This document shows, piece after piece, positions 35,276-43,584 of a DNA stretch of 64,000 nucleotides. This DNA comes from Formosa undariae (GTDB taxonomy: Bacteria > Bacteroidota > Bacteroidia > Flavobacteriales > Flavobacteriaceae), in assembly GCF_042427615.1 (NCBI RefSeq), contig NZ_JBHMEZ010000003.1, positions 806,001 through 870,000 of the forward strand. The letters are read 5' to 3'. Numbering within the stretch: position 1 is the first letter of the stretch; every line of letters begins with the position of its first letter. Below the pieces are notes generated by a model. That model was not told the DNA's origin. It ran no database searches and saw only the letters and a program-made list of their open reading frames with translations. A program made the position numbers and the translations under genes.

Positions 35276-36499
35276 ATGATTTCAAAAAAACTGGTCTTAG
35301 TTTGCCTTTTTAATTTCCTAGTTGCTGCTTTAATGGGGCTAACTATGCGATTTGCATTTGTTTCCTCTTTCGAATTTAACTACAGAAATTTAACTCATGC
35401 ACATTCTCATGTTGCCATGCTTGGTTGGGTATATTTAATGCTTTATGTTTTTATAGTACACCATTTTATACCTAAAAAACAAAAGGTCTTTAATCGCCTA
35501 TTTTGGATTACCGAAGTTGCCGTAATTGGTATGATGATAAGTTTTCCGCTACAAGGTTATGCCCTTTTTTCTATTAGTTTTTCTACACTGCATATTTTCT
35601 GTAGTTATTATTTTGCCTATCTCGTTTTTAAACATCAAAATATAGCCTCCAAACCTACTCGTGTATTATTAAAAACGGCGGTTATTTTTATGCTGATATC
35701 AACGCTTGGAGTCTGGTGTTTAGGGCCTGCAGTTGGATTATTAGGACAAGCCTCTGCCTTCTACCAGATCGCTATACAGTTCTTTTTACATTTTCAATTT
35801 AATGGATGGTTTTTAATAGGGCTATTGGGATTGTTTTTTCATTTTTTCAAGATAAAAGACAATACTATATTTAAGCCTTTTTATATTACATTGGTACTAT
35901 CTACAGTTGGGACATTAGCATTGCCAATTAGTTGGTTTGCTCCTTTTCCTATTTTAAATTGGATAAATGGTTTTGCTATTATTTGCCAGATTACATGTTT
36001 TATTCTTTTTATTAAAATGTCTAACACAGGTATTCAAAAGCATTTAAAAGCGGTTCCTAAAGAAGCTAAATACTTATATTATTTTGCACTTATTTCGTTT
36101 GCAATAAAAATAGGTTTTCAAAGTGCATCCCTCTTCCCTTACATAGGTCTTATCGCGAAGCAAAATCATAATTTTGTTATTGGCTTTATTCATTTAACGA
36201 TGTTAGGTGTTGTAACTGGGTTCCTATTCGCATATATCATTCAATCTAAAACAAGCTATAAAACATCCGTTTTTAATTATGGAGTTTACAGTTTTATTAT
36301 AGGTTTTTTAGGTTCAGAATTCATATTGTTCTTTCAAGGCTTACGTTTTGTGTTCGGTATAGGACTGATTCCTAATTATTATCTTTTATTATTTATACTT
36401 AGTTGTTTTTTAGTCATAGGAATATCCTTTATCTTTATGAGTATATTATGCTCAAAAACAAACTATTATGACAACCAAAAAACCACTAAAGCGCCATAA
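35276..36499 (+). CDS. Polytopic membrane protein of the NO locus, oxidase-subunit-I-like
   Basis: 407 residues, about 12 hydrophobic segments. Histidines in membrane helices (NLTHAHSHVAMLGWVYLML, FIVHHFIP, IQFFLHFQFNGWF, GFIHLTMLGVV) recall haem-binding helices of haem-copper oxidases and NnrS-type proteins. Such proteins are common next to NO reductase and RIC genes in Bacteroidota. The precise role is unknown; haem binding and a part in NO tolerance are inferred. Its end overlaps the hemerythrin gene by 32 nt. Confidence 0.55.
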   Translation: MISKKLVLVCLFNFLVAALMGLTMRFAFVSSFEFNYRNLTHAHSHVAMLGWVYLMLYVFIVHHFIPKKQKVFNRLFWITEVAVIGMMISFPLQGYALFSISFSTLHIFCSYYFAYLVFKHQNIASKPTRVLLKTAVIFMLISTLGVWCLGPAVGLLGQASAFYQIAIQFFLHFQFNGWFLIGLLGLFFHFFKIKDNTIFKPFYITLVLSTVGTLALPISWFAPFPILNWINGFAIICQITCFILFIKMSNTGIQKHLKAVPKEAKYLYYFALISFAIKIGFQSASLFPYIGLIAKQNHNFVIGFIHLTMLGVVTGFLFAYIIQSKTSYKTSVFNYGVYSFIIGFLGSEFILFFQGLRFVFGIGLIPNYYLLLFILSCFLVIGISFIFMSILCSKTNYYDNQKTTKAP

Positions 36500-36932
36500 A
36501 TCTTTACAACCCCTAAGTAGGGATCACCATCATGGCTTATTGTTATCCTGGAAAATCAGAACAGGATTTAAGAAAGAAATTGAAATTGAACGTATAAAAG
36601 TGTATGCAGATTGGTTCTATATATCTCATTTAGTACCACATTTTGAAATGGAAGAGGCTCATGTCTTTTCTATTTTACCCGAAGATCATCCCTTAAGAAA
36701 ACAAGCAATCAACGAACACAAAGAAATTAAAGAATTAGTAAGTAAAACAACTGATTTAGAATATAATTTGAACACGCTTGCAGATGTTTTAGAAGGACAT
36801 ATACGTTTTGAAGAACGTGTACTATTCCCAGAAATTCAATCTATTGCGACACCTGAAGAGATGGAGCATATTGATGACATACATTACGAACAAAATCTTA
36901 AGGAAAACACCACAGATCAATTCTGGAAGTAA
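36468..36932 (+). CDS. Hemerythrin-domain protein
   Basis: 154 residues. HHE-type helices with iron ligands in SRDHHHGLLLSW, HFEMEEAHVF, NEHKEIKEL and EGHIRFEERVLFPEI. Likely binds O2 or NO at a di-iron site. It overlaps the membrane-protein gene and forms a two-gene unit that ends at a shared bidirectional terminator. Confidence 0.85.
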   Translation: MTTKKPLKRHKSLQPLSRDHHHGLLLSWKIRTGFKKEIEIERIKVYADWFYISHLVPHFEMEEAHVFSILPEDHPLRKQAINEHKEIKELVSKTTDLEYNLNTLADVLEGHIRFEERVLFPEIQSIATPEEMEHIDDIHYEQNLKENTTDQFWK

Positions 36933-37021
36933 ATAATCAGTTAAAGACGTAGAATAATAATAGTTTCCAGAATATAAAATTGATGAAAAGTCCAGTACAA
37001 TTCTGGCCTATTTAAATAGAA

Positions 37022-37057
37022 AAAGCGCTTCTAAGACTTAAGTTTTAGAAGCGCTTT
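37022..37057. terminator. Bidirectional terminator between convergent NO and nitrite units
   Basis: A 13-bp perfect stem AAAGCGCTTCTAA / TTAGAAGCGCTTT with a 10-nt loop and A/T runs on both sides; genes converge on it from both directions. Confidence 0.75.
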
Positions 37058-37075
37058 CATTCGATATACGACACA

Positions 37076-37693
37076 TTACATTTCGCTAACCGCTTGTTCT
37101 ATATTTTCAACGGTTTCATCGGAGTTTACACCTAAACCTTCTTGTTGAAACACCAATTCGCCAGCCTCATTAAACACACTAATAATATTTGAGTGAGAGA
37201 AATCCATAGGCGTTATCTCTTTATATTTCACAGCTAAAACAGCGGCAAATTCTCGTGTATTTTGTGCTGTAGAACGTAAGAATATCCATGGTGCTTCATC
37301 CATGAAATTTTCCTTGGCAAAGGCTTTTAAACGTTCTGGAGTATCTGTTTCGGGGTCTATACTTACAAAAATCATTTTGACTTTACCTTTTGTATCCTCT
37401 GGTAACCGTTTTTCTATATTTCGCATATCGGCAACCAATCTTGGACAAGCAGCTTTGCAGGTGGTATAAATCATGACCATGACCAATACATCTCCTTTTA
37501 AATCTTTAAGTTGAATATCCTCACCATCTTGATTAGTCCAAGTAGATGGTAAATTATAAATAGACATGTCTGAAATCACATCCGATTTCTCAACCTTTTC
37601 TGCAGTCTCTGTTGTTGCTTCTGACTTCGTATTATTTTTACAAGACACGAATCCAAACACTAGTAAGCCAAAAATTAAAAATACTTTTCTCAT
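37076..37693 (-). CDS. SCO-family copper chaperone/thiol lipoprotein
   Basis: 205 residues with lipobox (LVFGFVSC, Cys18). Thioredoxin fold with the SCO metal site Cys79-x3-Cys83 (TTCKAACPRL) and His167 in DFSHSN. SCO proteins deliver copper to oxidases and to copper nitrite reductases. It ends the leftward nirK operon, 12 nt after the FGE-like gene, so loading NirK copper is the likely job. Confidence 0.9.
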   Translation of the reverse strand: MRKVFLIFGLLVFGFVSCKNNTKSEATTETAEKVEKSDVISDMSIYNLPSTWTNQDGEDIQLKDLKGDVLVMVMIYTTCKAACPRLVADMRNIEKRLPEDTKGKVKMIFVSIDPETDTPERLKAFAKENFMDEAPWIFLRSTAQNTREFAAVLAVKYKEITPMDFSHSNIISVFNEAGELVFQQEGLGVNSDETVENIEQAVSEM

Positions 37694-37704
37694 AATTATA
37701 TGTT

Positions 37705-38481
37705 TTAAGGTAAAGGCACATCTTTAACGCATCTAAAACCTAAATTTTTAATACTATATCTCGCAGTAATACTTCCTCTAAAAGCATAACGCATAAACGC
37801 AGCATAGTTCATTAAATCGGTTGCTCCAATAGCAGCACTTCCACAAAATAAATTCGAATCCTTATCGACATCTTTTCTAGATTCACCAGTAATTAAAATG
37901 GAATTAAAATCGGATGTCCATTCCCAAACCAATCCGTGTAAATCTGAAACGCCCCAATAATTCTTAGGGTTTCGTCCCACTTCATACATACTTGTACCGG
38001 GCGCTTCATACCAAGACAAAATCTTCTGATTATACGTTTCTTTTACACGAGCATCTGCTAATTCTTCATCAGACATCGCGACATACTCCCACTCATCAAC
38101 CGTTGGCAATCGCTTCCCCTGACATTCGCAATATTTACTCGCGGCAAACCAAGATATATAGGTTATAGGACTTTTAAGTTTTTCAGAATCATTTAAAGTA
38201 GTATCGTTCTTCCAGTTTCTTAAATAAGTGCCATCTGCGAACAGTTTTTTAGCTTTAGATTTTTGCCATTCAGGATATTTTTTAACAAAATCGACATACT
38301 GCTCGTTAGTTACAGGAAGCTTATCCATTAAAAAATCGGTGACTTTAACTAATGAAGAATCACGACCATAAAGGGGAATATAATTCCCCCCCTTAATCAT
38401 AACCATATCTGTTGTTTGCGCAAGCATTATGGATTGCACAAGAAATGCCATACAAAACAATATAGATGTTCTTTTTAGCAT
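37705..38481 (-). CDS. Formylglycine-generating-enzyme-like (SUMF1) protein, NirV-like
   Basis: 258 residues with signal peptide (RTSILFCMAFLVQSIMLAQ). FGE-sulfatase fold: MIKGGNYIP, LPVTNEQYVDFVK, KSPITYISWFAASKYCECQG, LPTVDEWEYVA, GVSDLHGLVWEWTSDF and the C-terminal RGSITARYSIKNLGFRC. The position between nirK and SCO parallels nirV, an FGE-like gene next to nirK in some denitrifiers whose role is unsettled. Export to the periplasm suggests a maturation or structural role with NirK. Confidence 0.85.
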   Translation of the reverse strand: MLKRTSILFCMAFLVQSIMLAQTTDMVMIKGGNYIPLYGRDSSLVKVTDFLMDKLPVTNEQYVDFVKKYPEWQKSKAKKLFADGTYLRNWKNDTTLNDSEKLKSPITYISWFAASKYCECQGKRLPTVDEWEYVAMSDEELADARVKETYNQKILSWYEAPGTSMYEVGRNPKNYWGVSDLHGLVWEWTSDFNSILITGESRKDVDKDSNLFCGSAAIGATDLMNYAAFMRYAFRGSITARYSIKNLGFRCVKDVPLP

Positions 38482-38496
38482 AATTTTATTTTTAAA

Positions 38497-39966
38497 TTAT
38501 TTCTGATTTCTAACTTTATTAACCATCTCTGTAGTCACCACTTTTTTAGAATTCCCCCAACTATTATACACGTACGTTAATACATTTGCAATCTCGCTAG
38601 GTGATAAACTTTGTCTAGTCATAACACTGTTATATTTCTCTCCATTTACGGTAATTTCTCCCGTTAAGCCATGAAGTACAACCCCAATAGCACGATCCAC
38701 ATCTGCATTCAAATAATCGGATTTTGCTAAAGGTGGAAATGCGCCAGTTATACCTTGTCCTTCTGCTTGATGACAAGCGAAACATGTTTGCATATAGGCT
38801 TGTTTACCACGTTCAAGTTGTTCATCTAAAGATTCTACAGGCGTTTCTTCCACAACATTATTATTTTCAGGCATAGACTGGATACCACCACCTTCAGGCA
38901 AGTAAATATCGTCTCTTAATTCTCCTGAATAAATTTTCTTATCCTCTTCTCCTTCTACCTTAAGCATTCCTAAAGCCCCTTTATTAAAGGCTCTAAAAAT
39001 AGAGTGATCTACCAGAATAAATGTCCCTGGAACATCTACTTTAAGCTCCACTATTGCAGCGCCTCCTGCAGGGATTAATGTGGTTTGTACATTATCGTTA
39101 ATAAGGTCGCCGCCTTCCACATGCACACGATCAAATATTTCTCCAATTACGTGGAAAGACGATACTAAATTCGGTCCGCCGTTACCCACAAACAATCTAA
39201 CCGTTTCTCCTACATTTGCAGTAATCGCATTATCTCCCGTTAGCGCACCAACTTTACCATTAAATACCACATAGTCTGCTCTCTCATCTATCGCTTTCTG
39301 CATATCGAAAGGTTGTAAACCACGATCACCATGGGCTCCTTTAGTATAGAAATCTCCTTGCATTAAGTAGTATTCTTTATCTACTGGTGCCAAACCACCT
39401 TCCGGTTCTACTAAAATAAGACCATACATTCCATTTGCAATATGCATTCCTACAGGTGCTGTTGCACAGTGGTACACATATAACCCTGGATTTAAAACTT
39501 TAAATGAAAAGACTTTTTCGTGTCCTGGTGCTACAAATGACGATTCTGCACCTCCACCTGGTCCATTTACAGCATGTAAATCGATGTTATGAGGTAATTT
39601 ATTATCTGGATGATTTTTTAAATGAAATTCAACTTCATCTCCAACGCGAGTTCTAATGAAACTTCCTGGTACCGAACCACCAAAAGTCCAATACACATAG
39701 CTTACACCATTTGTCATTTCACCTTCCTGTTCAAGAATTTCCATATCTACTATAAGCTTCTTAGCTTTCCGAGAACCTACTGGTGTTGGCACGTGTGGTG
39801 GAGCTGTTAATTCTGCAATCATTTCCTGACTGACAGTAATATCTGCACTATTTTTTTGTTCGTTTTTTTCTTTTTTTGAACAAGATGCTAAAACGATACA
39901 AGTCAAGGCCAGCATGGCATGTCTCCAATTGAAGCATTGTTTTAAAAAATTTAGGTTAGTTTTCAT
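38497..39966 (-). CDS. nirK: Copper nitrite reductase with C-terminal cytochrome c
   Basis: About 489 residues from the chosen start, a lipoprotein signal ending LASC (Cys29). Two cupredoxin domains follow. Type 1 copper ligands are His126, Cys167, His175 and Met180 (YHCATAPVGMHIANGM); type 2 ligands include His131 and His166, with Asp129 in HNIDLHAVNG. The last about 100 residues are a class I cytochrome c (TCFACHQAEGQG, Met in VMTRQSLS), an in-cis electron donor. It reduces nitrite to NO, the substrate of the qNOR nearby. A perfect Rrf2-type palindrome lies 38 nt upstream. The longer frame from 40014 would overlap that operator. Confidence 0.94.
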   Translation of the reverse strand: MKTNLNFLKQCFNWRHAMLALTCIVLASCSKKEKNEQKNSADITVSQEMIAELTAPPHVPTPVGSRKAKKLIVDMEILEQEGEMTNGVSYVYWTFGGSVPGSFIRTRVGDEVEFHLKNHPDNKLPHNIDLHAVNGPGGGAESSFVAPGHEKVFSFKVLNPGLYVYHCATAPVGMHIANGMYGLILVEPEGGLAPVDKEYYLMQGDFYTKGAHGDRGLQPFDMQKAIDERADYVVFNGKVGALTGDNAITANVGETVRLFVGNGGPNLVSSFHVIGEIFDRVHVEGGDLINDNVQTTLIPAGGAAIVELKVDVPGTFILVDHSIFRAFNKGALGMLKVEGEEDKKIYSGELRDDIYLPEGGGIQSMPENNNVVEETPVESLDEQLERGKQAYMQTCFACHQAEGQGITGAFPPLAKSDYLNADVDRAIGVVLHGLTGEITVNGEKYNSVMTRQSLSPSEIANVLTYVYNSWGNSKKVVTTEMVNKVRNQK

Positions 39967-40003
39967 GTGTTTTAATATTGATTGATTATTACTCGTTTTA
40001 AAC

Positions 40004-40027
40004 ATAAAAGACAAATTTGTCTTTTAT
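40004..40027. promoter_or_regulatory. Rrf2-type palindromic operator 3 (nirK)
   Basis: A perfect 24-bp palindrome ATAAAAGACAAA / TTTGTCTTTTAT sharing the GACAAATTTGTC core with operators 1 and 2. On the minus strand the central TTTG is followed after 20 nt by TAATAATC, the same promoter geometry as for the Rrf2 gene, with a weaker -7. Confidence 0.75.
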
Positions 40028-40444
40028 AGTATCAAAAATAATATTTATTGCAAATATTAAATATGATAATTATCAGCTTATAAAGAATTGGTGCATAATT
40101 CATCTATGCTTTATAAATATTACATAATAGTAAACAAATAATAGTTATTTATTGATTCTATATTCAAAATAGATTTAATTTATAATTAGTATAACATAGG
40201 CCGAGTGCTATTCTTCAAAAAAATCAATTAATCTAGAATACAGTTATGCGGTATTTAGTTGATAATATTAAATCAGCATTTAAACTTTAAATTTAGTATG
40301 TAACACATTAATTATTAGCAACTGATAATCAATAACAAAGCAAACCAAATTAAAAAAGAAAAGGCACTTAACATTTGTTAACAAGTAACATTTTTAAAAC
40401 TCATAAATAGTTGTATTTTTACATCTCATAAATTCAAATCATTA
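40028..40444. other. AT-rich spacer before parA
   Basis: About 415 nt without a gene. It holds a perfect palindrome TTAACATTTGTTAA at 40368-40381 and a -7-like TATTTTTA at 40414-40421, probably the parA promoter. No canonical parS (TGTTTCACGTGAAACA-like) was seen. Confidence 0.45.
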
Positions 40445-41209
40445 ATGGGTAAAATCATTGCAATTGCAAATCAAAAAGGAGGTGTTGGAAAAACAACCAC
40501 TTCCATTAATTTAGCAGCCTCTTTAGGGGTGCTTGAAAAGAAAGTATTGCTGATTGATGCCGATCCTCAAGCCAATGCCACTTCGGGATTAGGTATAGAT
40601 GTTGAAACTGTAGAAATTGGAACCTACCAATTATTAGAACATACTAATACCGCTAAAGAAGCTATTCTGCAAACAGAAACTCCTAATTTAGATATTATTG
40701 CTTCCCACATTGACTTGGTTGCTATTGAAATTGAACTTGTAGATAAGGACGATAGAGAATATATGCTAAAACGTGCTTTAGCCGAAGTTAAAGACGATTA
40801 CGATTTTATTATTATTGATTGCGCACCATCACTGGGCTTATTAACGCTAAATGCGTTAACTGCTGCAGATGCCGTAATTATTCCTATTCAGTGTGAATAT
40901 TTTGCACTTGAAGGTTTAGGAAAATTGTTAAACACCGTAAAAAGTGTTCAGAAAATACATAATCCAGATTTAGATATCGAAGGCCTTTTATTAACCATGT
41001 ACGACTCTCGCTTAAGACTTTCTAACCAAGTGGTAGAGGAAGTTCAAAAGCACTTTAACGATATGGTTTTTAAAACAATTATACAGCGAAATGTACGCTT
41101 AAGTGAAGCTCCAAGTTTTGGAGAAAGCATTATTAATTTTGATGCAAGCAGTAGAGGTGCTATTAACTATTTAAGTTTAGCCAAAGAAGTAATTAATAAA
41201 AACGCTTAG
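40445..41209 (+). CDS. parA: Chromosome-partitioning ATPase ParA/Soj
   Basis: 254 residues. Deviant Walker A KGGVGKTTTSINLA at 10-23, Walker A' LLIDADPQANAT, Walker B IIIDCAPSLGLL. The length and lack of an N-terminal DNA-binding extension fit the chromosomal type Ia Soj. It acts with ParB in origin segregation. parB starts 8 nt downstream. Confidence 0.96.
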   Translation: MGKIIAIANQKGGVGKTTTSINLAASLGVLEKKVLLIDADPQANATSGLGIDVETVEIGTYQLLEHTNTAKEAILQTETPNLDIIASHIDLVAIEIELVDKDDREYMLKRALAEVKDDYDFIIIDCAPSLGLLTLNALTAADAVIIPIQCEYFALEGLGKLLNTVKSVQKIHNPDLDIEGLLLTMYDSRLRLSNQVVEEVQKHFNDMVFKTIIQRNVRLSEAPSFGESIINFDASSRGAINYLSLAKEVINKNA

Positions 41210-41217
41210 AAAAAACT

Positions 41218-42129
41218 ATGGCGAAGGCAGTTAGAAAACAAGCATTAGGAAGAGGATTATCTGCATTATTAAAGGATCCGAGTAACGATATTAATTCGGT
41301 ACAAGATAAAAATGCCGATAAAGTTATAGGAAATATAGTGGAACTAGAATTAAGTACAATTGAAATGAATCCGTTTCAACCGCGTACTAATTTTAACGAA
41401 GAATCACTGCGCGAATTGGCCTCTTCTATTAAGGAACTAGGAGTTATTCAGCCTATAACAGTACGTAAATTAAATTTTAACACCTACCAATTGGTATCTG
41501 GAGAACGTCGTATGAGGGCTTCAGAATCTTTAGGGTTAAAAACCATTCCGGCTTATATTCGTATTGCCAACGATCAGGAATCTCTAGAAATGGCTTTGGT
41601 TGAAAACATTCAACGCCAAGATTTAGATCCGATAGAAATCGCATTATCATACCAACGTTTAATCGACGAGATTAATCTAACGCAAGAACAAATGAGTGAA
41701 CGCGTTGGTAAAAAACGTTCTACCATTGCAAATTATTTACGCCTTTTAAAACTAGATCCAATTATTCAAACAGGTATGCGCGATGGATTTATTTCTATGG
41801 GACATGGGCGAGCCATAATAAATATTGAAGATCAAAGTATACAATTAGATATTTACACTCGTATTTTACAACATAAACTATCGGTTAGAGATACCGAAAA
41901 TTTGGTTCGCGATTATAACGAAACCAAAGCATTAGGAGATCAAAAACCAGAAAAAGCAGCACCGGAAACGCCTGTATTTGTTAAGAAAAGTATTCAAGAC
42001 TTTTCAGATTACTTCGGACATAAAATTGATATTAAAGTCGCTAAAAATGGTAAAGGAAAAATCACGATCCCTTTTCATTCTGAAGAGGATTTTAATCGTA
42101 TAAAAAAACTTGTACAGAGTGCAAAGTAA
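41218..42129 (+). CDS. parB: Chromosome-partitioning protein ParB
   Basis: 303 residues. ParB/Spo0J core with NPFQPRTNF, SIKELGVIQPITVRK, the CTPase-associated GERRMRASESLGL and ENIQRQDLDPIEIALSYQRL, and the helix-turn-helix SERVGKKRSTIANYLRLLKL. Overlaps the DUF5683 gene start by a few bases, so translation may be coupled. Confidence 0.95.
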   Translation: MAKAVRKQALGRGLSALLKDPSNDINSVQDKNADKVIGNIVELELSTIEMNPFQPRTNFNEESLRELASSIKELGVIQPITVRKLNFNTYQLVSGERRMRASESLGLKTIPAYIRIANDQESLEMALVENIQRQDLDPIEIALSYQRLIDEINLTQEQMSERVGKKRSTIANYLRLLKLDPIIQTGMRDGFISMGHGRAIINIEDQSIQLDIYTRILQHKLSVRDTENLVRDYNETKALGDQKPEKAAPETPVFVKKSIQDFSDYFGHKIDIKVAKNGKGKITIPFHSEEDFNRIKKLVQSAK

Positions 42130-42778
42130 ATTTTTAATATCTACCCTACTCTCATTTTTTTTCTGCTTAAATAGCCTCGCGCAAGAAAAGAGTAAAGAAG
42201 AAACCGCAGCTACAATTAAAACTGCGGACACTTTGGTTGTGGACTCCTCGGAGATTGTTGTCGCTACTGTAGACACGATTAATGCAACCGACTCACTAGC
42301 ACTAAAAGAACCTGTAATAGAATCTCGTTTTATAGACCCTTTAGCGCCTGCACGTGCCGCATTTTATTCGGCCATTCTTCCTGGTTTAGGACAAGCATAC
42401 AACAAAAAATATTGGAAAATCCCTATCGTATATGCCGCTATTGGTACAGGGGTTTATTTCTATATTGATAACAACAACGCGTATAACCGCTATCGCGATG
42501 CCTACAAACGTAGATTAGCAGGTTTTACAGACGATGAATATTATGGTCGTGTTTCTGATGACGGTTTAATAAACGCACAGGAACAATTACGAAGTAATAA
42601 AGAGTTGTCTTTGTTAATTACCATAGGTTTATATGTGTTAAATATTGTAGATGCGAACGTAGATGCGCACTTATTACAATTTAATATAGATGATAATTTA
42701 TCGCTGGCACCACAATTTAATTACAACGAGATACAAGGCACCACAAATCTCGAACTTTCCCTTAACTTTAAATTTTAA
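42119..42778 (+). CDS. DUF5683-family membrane protein
   Basis: About 219 residues. Signal-like N-terminus (KFLISTLLSFFFCLNSLAQ), a low-complexity Thr/Glu-rich stretch, then the family core RAAFYSAILPGLGQAYNKKYWKIPIVYAAIGTG split over two helices, with NRYRDAYKRRL. No catalytic motif is known to me. A GTG start at 42119 gives a compact signal; TTG at 42110 is the alternative. No ATG is suitable. Gene order parA-parB-DUF5683-dapB-lepB is a conserved flavobacterial block. Confidence 0.75.
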   Translation: MQSKFLISTLLSFFFCLNSLAQEKSKEETAATIKTADTLVVDSSEIVVATVDTINATDSLALKEPVIESRFIDPLAPARAAFYSAILPGLGQAYNKKYWKIPIVYAAIGTGVYFYIDNNNAYNRYRDAYKRRLAGFTDDEYYGRVSDDGLINAQEQLRSNKELSLLITIGLYVLNIVDANVDAHLLQFNIDDNLSLAPQFNYNEIQGTTNLELSLNFKF

Positions 42779-42781
42779 AAC

Positions 42782-43486
42782 ATGAAGATTGCATTACTTG
42801 GATACGGTAAAATGGGTAAAACCATAGAACAAATTGCCCTTAAACGTGGCCATGAGATCGTAATTAAAGCGAGTATAGAAAATCCTGAATACGACATTAC
42901 CAAAGCAGATATTGCAATCGATTTTAGTATGCCAAGTGCTGCTGTAGGTAATATCTCTAATTGTTTTAACAACGGCGTTCCTGTTATTTCTGGAACCACC
43001 GGTTGGCTAGAAGATTACGATAAGATGACGGCACTTTGTAATGAGAAACAAGGTGGTTTTATCTATGCTTCAAATTTCAGTTTAGGTGTAAATATCTTTT
43101 TTGAATTGAATAAAACACTAGCAAAAATGATGAGTAGCCTAGATCAGTACAACATATCTATGGAAGAAGTACATCATACTCAAAAATTAGATGAGCCTAG
43201 TGGAACAGCTATTTCCCTAGCAAACGATATTATTTCCGAACATAAAAGTTACGAAAAATGGGCCTTAAACACGCCTGAAACAGATACCATTCCCATTATT
43301 GCAAAACGTATTCCTGAAGTTCCAGGAACACATATTGTAACCTATAACAGTAGTGTCGACGCCATAACTATAGAACATAAAGCACATAACAGAGAAGGTT
43401 TCGCCTTAGGCGCTGTGGTTGCTGCCGAATGGTTACAAGGAAAAACAGGTGTTTTCAGTATGAAAGATGTGTTAAATATTGGTTAA
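42782..43486 (+). CDS. dapB: 4-hydroxy-tetrahydrodipicolinate reductase
   Basis: 234 residues. NAD(P)-binding MKIALLGYGKMGKTIEQIA, IDFSMPSA, VISGTTGWLEDYD, the catalytic region EEVHHTQKLDEPSGTAISLA and the C-terminal HKAHNREGFALGAV. It acts in the diaminopimelate/lysine pathway for cell wall and lysine supply. Confidence 0.96.
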   Translation: MKIALLGYGKMGKTIEQIALKRGHEIVIKASIENPEYDITKADIAIDFSMPSAAVGNISNCFNNGVPVISGTTGWLEDYDKMTALCNEKQGGFIYASNFSLGVNIFFELNKTLAKMMSSLDQYNISMEEVHHTQKLDEPSGTAISLANDIISEHKSYEKWALNTPETDTIPIIAKRIPEVPGTHIVTYNSSVDAITIEHKAHNREGFALGAVVAAEWLQGKTGVFSMKDVLNIG

Positions 43487-43584
43487 TAGCTTAAATTGCT
43501 GTTACATTATAAGCGCAATACATACTTATTAAAATATTCAGATTAATTCTTGTCACGAAGACACTAAGCAATACAAAGTAGATT

